DNA from: Betaproteobacteria bacterium RIFCSPLOWO2_12_FULL_62_58
GTDB taxonomy: Bacteria; Pseudomonadota; Gammaproteobacteria; Burkholderiales; SG8-41
Assembly (NCBI GenBank): GCA_001772005.1
Contig: MERI01000056.1
Span: forward strand, 1-62,466
Direction of reading: 5' to 3'
Length of the DNA stretch: 62,466 bases
Below, piece after piece: positions 58,639 to 62,466 of the stretch. Position 1 is the stretch's first letter, and every line of letters begins with the position of its first letter. The notes under the pieces were generated by a model. It saw only the letters and a program-made list of their open reading frames with translations, did no database searches and was not told the DNA's origin. The translations under genes and the position numbers were made by a program.

Positions 58639-60909
58639 TCACGCATGTCGCTCGCGCAGAGTCCTGGCTGCTTCGACCATGTGCCTGAGCGCGGCCTCGG
58701 TTTCCGGCCAGCGGCGGGTCTTCAGCCCGCAATCCGGGTTGACCCAAAGCCTGGCCGGAGCGATGACCTCCGCCGCCTTTTCCAGCAACCGCAGCATTTC
58801 GGCCGTATCCGGCACTCGCGGCGAATGGATGTCGTAAACGCCAGGCCCGATTTCGTTCGGATATTCGAAGCGGCCGAATCCTTCGAGCAACTCCATATCC
58901 GAACGCGAGGTCTCTATCGTGATGACATCGGCGTCCAGCGCGGCGATCGCCGGGAGTATGTCGTTGAACTCCGAATAACACATGTGCGTGTGGATTTGCA
59001 CGTCGTCCACCACGCCGGCACTCGCGACGCGAAACGCGCGCACCGCCCACTGAAGATATTCGTCCCACTGCGATTTCTTGAGCGGCAGCCCCTCGCGAAA
59101 GGCCGGCTCATCGATCTGTATCATGCCGATACCGGCCTTCTCGAGATCGGCCACCTCTTCCCGGATCGCCAGCGCGATCTGCAGCGCGGTCTCGGGACGC
59201 GGCCGATCGTCGCGCACGAATGACCACTGCAAAATGGTGACGGGCCCTGTGAGCATGCCCTTCATCGGTTTCGCTGTCAGGCTCTGGGCGTATTTTATCC
59301 AGTCCACCGTCATCGGTTCGCGCCGGCAAACATCGCCGAAAATAATCGGCGGTTTTACGCACCGCGAGCCATAACTCTGCACCCAGCCATATTCGGTGAA
59401 CGTGACCCCCTCCAACTGTTCCCCGAAATACTCGACCATGTCGTTACGCTCCGCTTCGCCGTGCACCAGCACGTCGAGCCCCAACGCCTCCTGCTTTTCG
59501 ACCGCAAGCCTGATCTCCGCCCGCATTGCTTCCAGATATCTCAGGTAGCCCAGTTCGCCGCGCCTGAAAGCGGCACGCATTCTACGAATCCCTGGTGTCT
59601 GGGGAAAGGATCCGATGGTGGTGGTCGGAAACAGCGGCAGATTGAAACGGCCATGCTGCCGTTTCTGCCGCACTGCAAAGGCACTCTGGCGCTCGCTGTC
59701 GGCAGGCGTCAGGCGCGCCACGCGCTGCCGTATTCCGGGATTGTGTATGCGCCCCGATGTGCTGCGACCGTGCCGGGACTCTGCTGATGCTCGCAGCTCC
59801 TCTTGAATAGCCTGCCTGCCCTCATTCAGGCCGCGCGCGAGTGTCGCCACTTCGCCAAGTTTTTGCACGGCGAACGCCAGCCAGCTGCGCAGATCAGGGT
59901 CGAGTTTGGTTTCCTGCCCGAGATCGACGGGGCAGTGCAGCAGGGAACAACTCGGCGCGACCCACAAGCGCTCGCGGAGGACCCCGTGCACGCGCTCCAA
60001 TATCGAGAACGCGTGGCCGAGATCGGCGCGCCAGATGTTGCGGCCGTCGATCACCCCCAACGACAACACCTTGTCGCCCGGATAATTCGGCAAAAAAGCG
60101 TCCAGTTGATCGGGTGCGCGGCACAAATCGATATGCAAACCCGCTACCGGCAGTGCCTTGAGTTGGGCCGCATGATCGCTCACGCTGCCGAAATAAGTGG
60201 TCAGCAACAGCTTGACGGCAGCGCCGCTCAATGCCGCATACGCGTCGTCAAGTGCCGCCCACCAGGCGTTCGGCAAATCCGTCACCAGCGCCGGTTCGTC
60301 GATTTGCACCCACTCCACGCCGAGCGCAGCGAGGTTCGCGAGAATATCCCGATAGACGGGCAATAACCGCGGCAACAGACTCAGGCGTTCGAACCCGGGC
60401 TCTTTCTCCTTGCCGAGGTAGAGATGCGTGATGGGCCCCACCAGCACGACCTTGGACCGGATACCCAGATCCTTCGCTTCGGCCAATTCTTGGCACAGGC
60501 GGCTTGGCGCCGGACGGAATACGCTACGCGACGTGAATTCCGGAACGAGATAGTGGTAATTGGTATCGAACCACTTGGTCATCTCCATCGCCGGCTGCGC
60601 CGGGTTGCCCCGCGCCAGCGCGAAGTAGGCGTCGAGGCCGATTTCGCGGTCGTCGAAACCGAAACGCTCGGGAACCGCACCCAGCAGCACGCTCATGTCG
60701 AGCATATGATCGTAGAGCGCGAAATCGCCGACCGGAACGACATTCAGCCCGCTTTCTTGCTGCGCCGACCAATGGTGTTTGCGCAACACGGCGGCAGCCT
60801 GCCGCAACTGGCCGCCATCGATATCGCCGCGCCAGAACGATTCCAGTGCCGATTTGAGTTCGCGCCGCATGCCGATCCGCGGAAAGCCGAGGTTGTGCGC
60901 TATCGCCAT
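58639..60909 (-). CDS. metE: Cobalamin-independent methionine synthase
   Basis: A 756-residue enzyme that methylates homocysteine from methyltetrahydrofolate polyglutamate. The start [14 protein letters not shown] and the zinc-binding segments HTHMCYSEF and NPDCGLKTR are intact, as is [11 protein letters not shown]. The length matches E. coli MetE. ATG 60909 is chosen because it gives the family N-terminus; a longer frame to 60999 would run into the metR/metE control region. It is divergent from metR, which activates it in response to homocysteine. Confidence 0.95.
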   Translation of the reverse strand: MAIAHNLGFPRIGMRRELKSALESFWRGDIDGGQLRQAAAVLRKHHWSAQQESGLNVVPVGDFALYDHMLDMSVLLGAVPERFGFDDREIGLDAYFALARGNPAQPAMEMTKWFDTNYHYLVPEFTSRSVFRPAPSRLCQELAEAKDLGIRSKVVLVGPITHLYLGKEKEPGFERLSLLPRLLPVYRDILANLAALGVEWVQIDEPALVTDLPNAWWAALDDAYAALSGAAVKLLLTTYFGSVSDHAAQLKALPVAGLHIDLCRAPDQLDAFLPNYPGDKVLSLGVIDGRNIWRADLGHAFSILERVHGVLRERLWVAPSCSLLHCPVDLGQETKLDPDLRSWLAFAVQKLGEVATLARGLNEGRQAIQEELRASAESRHGRSTSGRIHNPGIRQRVARLTPADSERQSAFAVRQKRQHGRFNLPLFPTTTIGSFPQTPGIRRMRAAFRRGELGYLRYLEAMRAEIRLAVEKQEALGLDVLVHGEAERNDMVEYFGEQLEGVTFTEYGWVQSYGSRCVKPPIIFGDVCRREPMTVDWIKYAQSLTAKPMKGMLTGPVTILQWSFVRDDRPRPETALQIALAIREEVADLEKAGIGMIQIDEPAFREGLPLKKSQWDEYLQWAVRAFRVASAGVVDDVQIHTHMCYSEFNDILPAIAALDADVITIETSRSDMELLEGFGRFEYPNEIGPGVYDIHSPRVPDTAEMLRLLEKAAEVIAPARLWVNPDCGLKTRRWPETEAALRHMVEAARTLRERHA

Positions 60910-60989
60910 GATGTGATTTCCGGTTGCCAAGACGCTTGATCCTGGGGCAAACTCACGCATGAATCCAATGAAAGTTATCAGATTTATAA

Positions 60990-61002
60990 TGAATGGCATT
61001 CA
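60990..61002. promoter_or_regulatory. MetR box between metE and metR
   Basis: TGAATGGCATTCA is a perfect match to the MetR consensus TGAAnnnnnTTCA. It lies 3 nt before the metR start and about 80 nt before metE, so it can autoregulate metR and activate metE. Confidence 0.75.
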
Positions 61003-61005
61003 TAA

Positions 61006-61932
61006 ATGATCGAATCGATCCTGGAAATAAGACATCTGCGCATGCTGAATGCGTTGGCGGAAGCGGGCAGTGTTTCGCGTGCCGCGCAACGGGTGCATCT
61101 GACGCAATCCGCGGTGTCCCATCAACTAAAAGTGCTGGGAGAACATTACGGCGTCGCCATGGTGAAGCGGCAGGGCCAGTCGGTCGTTCTCACGGAGGCC
61201 GGGTTGCGCCTGGTGGCCGCGGCAAGAGCAGTAACGCAAGAAATCCAGGTCGCCGAGCGCGATCTGTCCAAGCTCGCCAACAAGCCGAGCGGCACGTTGC
61301 GCATTGCATTGGAATGTCATACCTGTTTCGACTGGCTGATGCCGATCATGGATACGTTTCGCGGACACTGGGGGGAGATCGAACTCGATCTCGTCTCCGG
61401 TTTCCACAGCGACCCATTGGCCCTGCTGGGCGATGGCCGTGCCGACCTGGTGATCGTCTCGGAAGCCTCGCGCCGGCGCGGAATTGCCTATCAACCGCTG
61501 TTCCGCTTCGAAATACTCGCGGTAATGTCTCCCGAACACCGTTTTCGTGCCAAACGGATACTGCAGGCGCGGGATTTCTCGGGCCAAACGCTCATCACCT
61601 ACCCGGTGCCGGAAGACCGCATCGACGTCATCCGGCATGTGCTGAAACCGGCGGGCATCCGCTTTCAAAGGCGCACGGCCGAACTGACCATCGCCATCCT
61701 GCAACTCGTAGCCAGCCGCCGCGGCATTGCGGCGCTGCCCAGCTGGGGCATCAAGAACTACGTGGACCATGACTACGTAATCGCCCGCCGCATCGGCCCC
61801 AAAGGATTATGGAGCGATCTCTTCGCCGCGACGACTAAAGACATGGCCGGCCAGTCTTACGTTCAAGACTTCATCGCAACAGCCAAAAGCACGTGCTTCG
61901 CCACGCTGGATGGATTGGTGGTGCTCAACTAG
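61006..61932 (+). CDS. metR: LysR-type regulator MetR
   Basis: A 308-residue regulator with an N-terminal winged HTH (RHLRMLNALAEAGSVSRAAQ, VHLTQSAVSHQLKVLGE) and a C-terminal effector domain starting near residue 90 (GTLRIALECHTCFDWLMP). The CHTCFDWL segment is typical of MetR, where it helps bind homocysteine. Its TAG stop is created by the CTAG end of the MITE at 61929-62104. Confidence 0.93.
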   Translation: MIESILEIRHLRMLNALAEAGSVSRAAQRVHLTQSAVSHQLKVLGEHYGVAMVKRQGQSVVLTEAGLRLVAAARAVTQEIQVAERDLSKLANKPSGTLRIALECHTCFDWLMPIMDTFRGHWGEIELDLVSGFHSDPLALLGDGRADLVIVSEASRRRGIAYQPLFRFEILAVMSPEHRFRAKRILQARDFSGQTLITYPVPEDRIDVIRHVLKPAGIRFQRRTAELTIAILQLVASRRGIAALPSWGIKNYVDHDYVIARRIGPKGLWSDLFAATTKDMAGQSYVQDFIATAKSTCFATLDGLVVLN

Positions 61933-62104
61933 TGTGGTGAGTCATTATTTCGATGCAGAATTCCTCAAGCCGCTCGCATTGAGAAAGTGTAGGTCAGGTT
62001 GCCGCATCGGTGGCTACCTGACGCTCAGCGGATGTCGGGGAACGCTGCGCGTACCCCAACCTACGCCCAAGATTGTGCAACGAATTAACGAATCGGGACA
62101 CTAG
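61929..62104. mobile_element. 176-bp MITE-like element, copy 2
   Basis: Starts and ends with CTAG, with imperfect inverted ends (TAGTGTggtGAgTC; TAGTGTcccGAtTC). It is the same length as and closely similar to 34241-34416. Its first TAG is the metR stop codon. No transposase is encoded. Confidence 0.75.
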
Positions 62105-62132
62105 GTCAGGAGAGCACGATGCATAAGAATAG

Positions 62133-62435
62133 TTACGCTAGCTTGAATTGCTCGTTGTTGGCGAGTGCCTCCAGAGTCCGGCGCGCGCGCGCCTGAAGCG
62201 CGCGGTAGGTGCGTTCCCATTCGCCCGCGACCGGCGTCGTGTGTGCAAGCTGGCGGACCAGTGCGGCCAGAGCTTCTGCCTGCCGGCGCGCGCGCGTCAA
62301 CCGCGCAAGCGCGTCGTCGTGGTCCGAGGCGTACACGAAATCCACCCTGCGGTCCTCGCAAATCCCGATACAAGGCTGCGCACCCTCGATCCGCCCGCAG
62401 CCGATGCACTGCCATGCCGTCACGCGCTCGCTCAT
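62133..62435 (-). CDS. Hypothetical zinc-finger-like protein at the right edge
   Basis: A 100-residue protein. An N-terminal CIGCGRIEGAQPCIGIC has four cysteines that could bind zinc. The rest is helical and Arg/Ala-rich (ALARLTRARRQAEALAALVRQL). ATG 62435 is preferred; the frame stays open to ATG 62462 and may continue outside the window. Function unknown. Confidence 0.65.
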   Translation of the reverse strand: MSERVTAWQCIGCGRIEGAQPCIGICEDRRVDFVYASDHDDALARLTRARRQAEALAALVRQLAHTTPVAGEWERTYRALQARARRTLEALANNEQFKLA

Positions 62436-62466
62436 CGCATCCCGTCCTTGTTCAAAGAGCATGGTC

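Noticed and set aside
60910..61005. SAM or cobalamin riboswitch upstream of metE
   Set aside because: The region is too short for one and contains a perfect MetR box, which explains regulation.
1..62466. CRISPR array, rRNA or tRNA genes
   Set aside because: No regularly spaced direct repeats and no tRNA-like or rRNA-like stretch were seen by reading; a tRNA scan was not possible.

Overview
The window looks like a chromosomal segment of a GC-rich betaproteobacterium with a versatile, redox-regulated respiratory chain. The inference rests on the RegB/RegA pair, MetE/MetR, NnrS, FNR-type promoters and the style of the heme-copper oxidase genes. I cannot name the genus. Two systems dominate. One is an outer-membrane electron conduit of the MtrA/MtrB (MtoAB/PioAB) type. 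The other is a Tat-exported, nitrite-oxidoreductase-type molybdoenzyme. Genes for NO handling, heme A/O, siroheme and protoheme synthesis surround them.

Layout. 1-4.8 kb (minus): a partial decaheme cytochrome, a small cytochrome c, an MtrB/PioB-type porin and a second, complete decaheme cytochrome. 5.1-6.9 kb (plus): redox sensor kinase and regulator RegB/RegA. 7.6-11.2 kb (plus): cobA, a B12-binding radical SAM protein and a hemerythrin, with REP-like palindromes around cobA. 11.2-17.5 kb (minus): a Usp/PCP_red fusion, protoporphyrinogen oxidase, a PAS kinase and a sigma-54 activator, as one likely operon. 17.9-29.6 kb (plus): a CydA-like protein, two membrane-anchored cytochromes c, the NXR-type alpha subunit, a small protein, the beta subunit, a TorD chaperone, a heme-b gamma subunit and a radical SAM/SPASM protein. 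29.8-32.8 kb: a FecR-domain protein with a heme motif and a CHASE2 cyclase, probably of foreign origin. 33-40 kb: a DUF2249-type protein, a heme A synthase, a degenerate heme-copper oxidase subunit, and two cytochrome b fusion proteins (to ferredoxin-MvhD and to [2Fe-2S]-FNR) separated by a small coupled gene. 40.3-47.7 kb: SCO, CtaB, a heme-copper reductase (subunits I, II and a small one), a second CtaA, a nitronate monooxygenase-like protein and a SirB-like protein. 47.9-54.6 kb is accessory DNA: a toxin-antitoxin pair, a RAYT remnant, cassette-like genes with an attC-like site, a type IIL restriction-methylation protein and a nitrilase. 54.8-62.4 kb: MgtC, an NnrS cluster, metE/metR, a MITE copy and an edge gene.

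Regulation ties much of this together. I find nine TTGATnnnnATCAA-type (FNR/ANR/DNR) boxes. Most are followed, 20-22 nt downstream, by a -10-like hexamer pointing at a respiratory gene. Two sigma-54-type promoters lie back to back between the Usp operon and the CydA/NXR operon, and the Usp operon itself encodes a sigma-54 activator. One FNR box may drive a small RNA that ends at a terminator (1276-1409).

Most interesting for follow-up: the pair of cytochrome b fusion proteins with the CuB-less oxidase-like subunit (34.4-39.9 kb); the heme-copper reductase with Gln at the cross-linked Tyr position; the PCP_red domain shared by two unrelated proteins around the NXR cluster; and a 176-bp MITE whose two copies both supply the stop codon of the adjacent gene.
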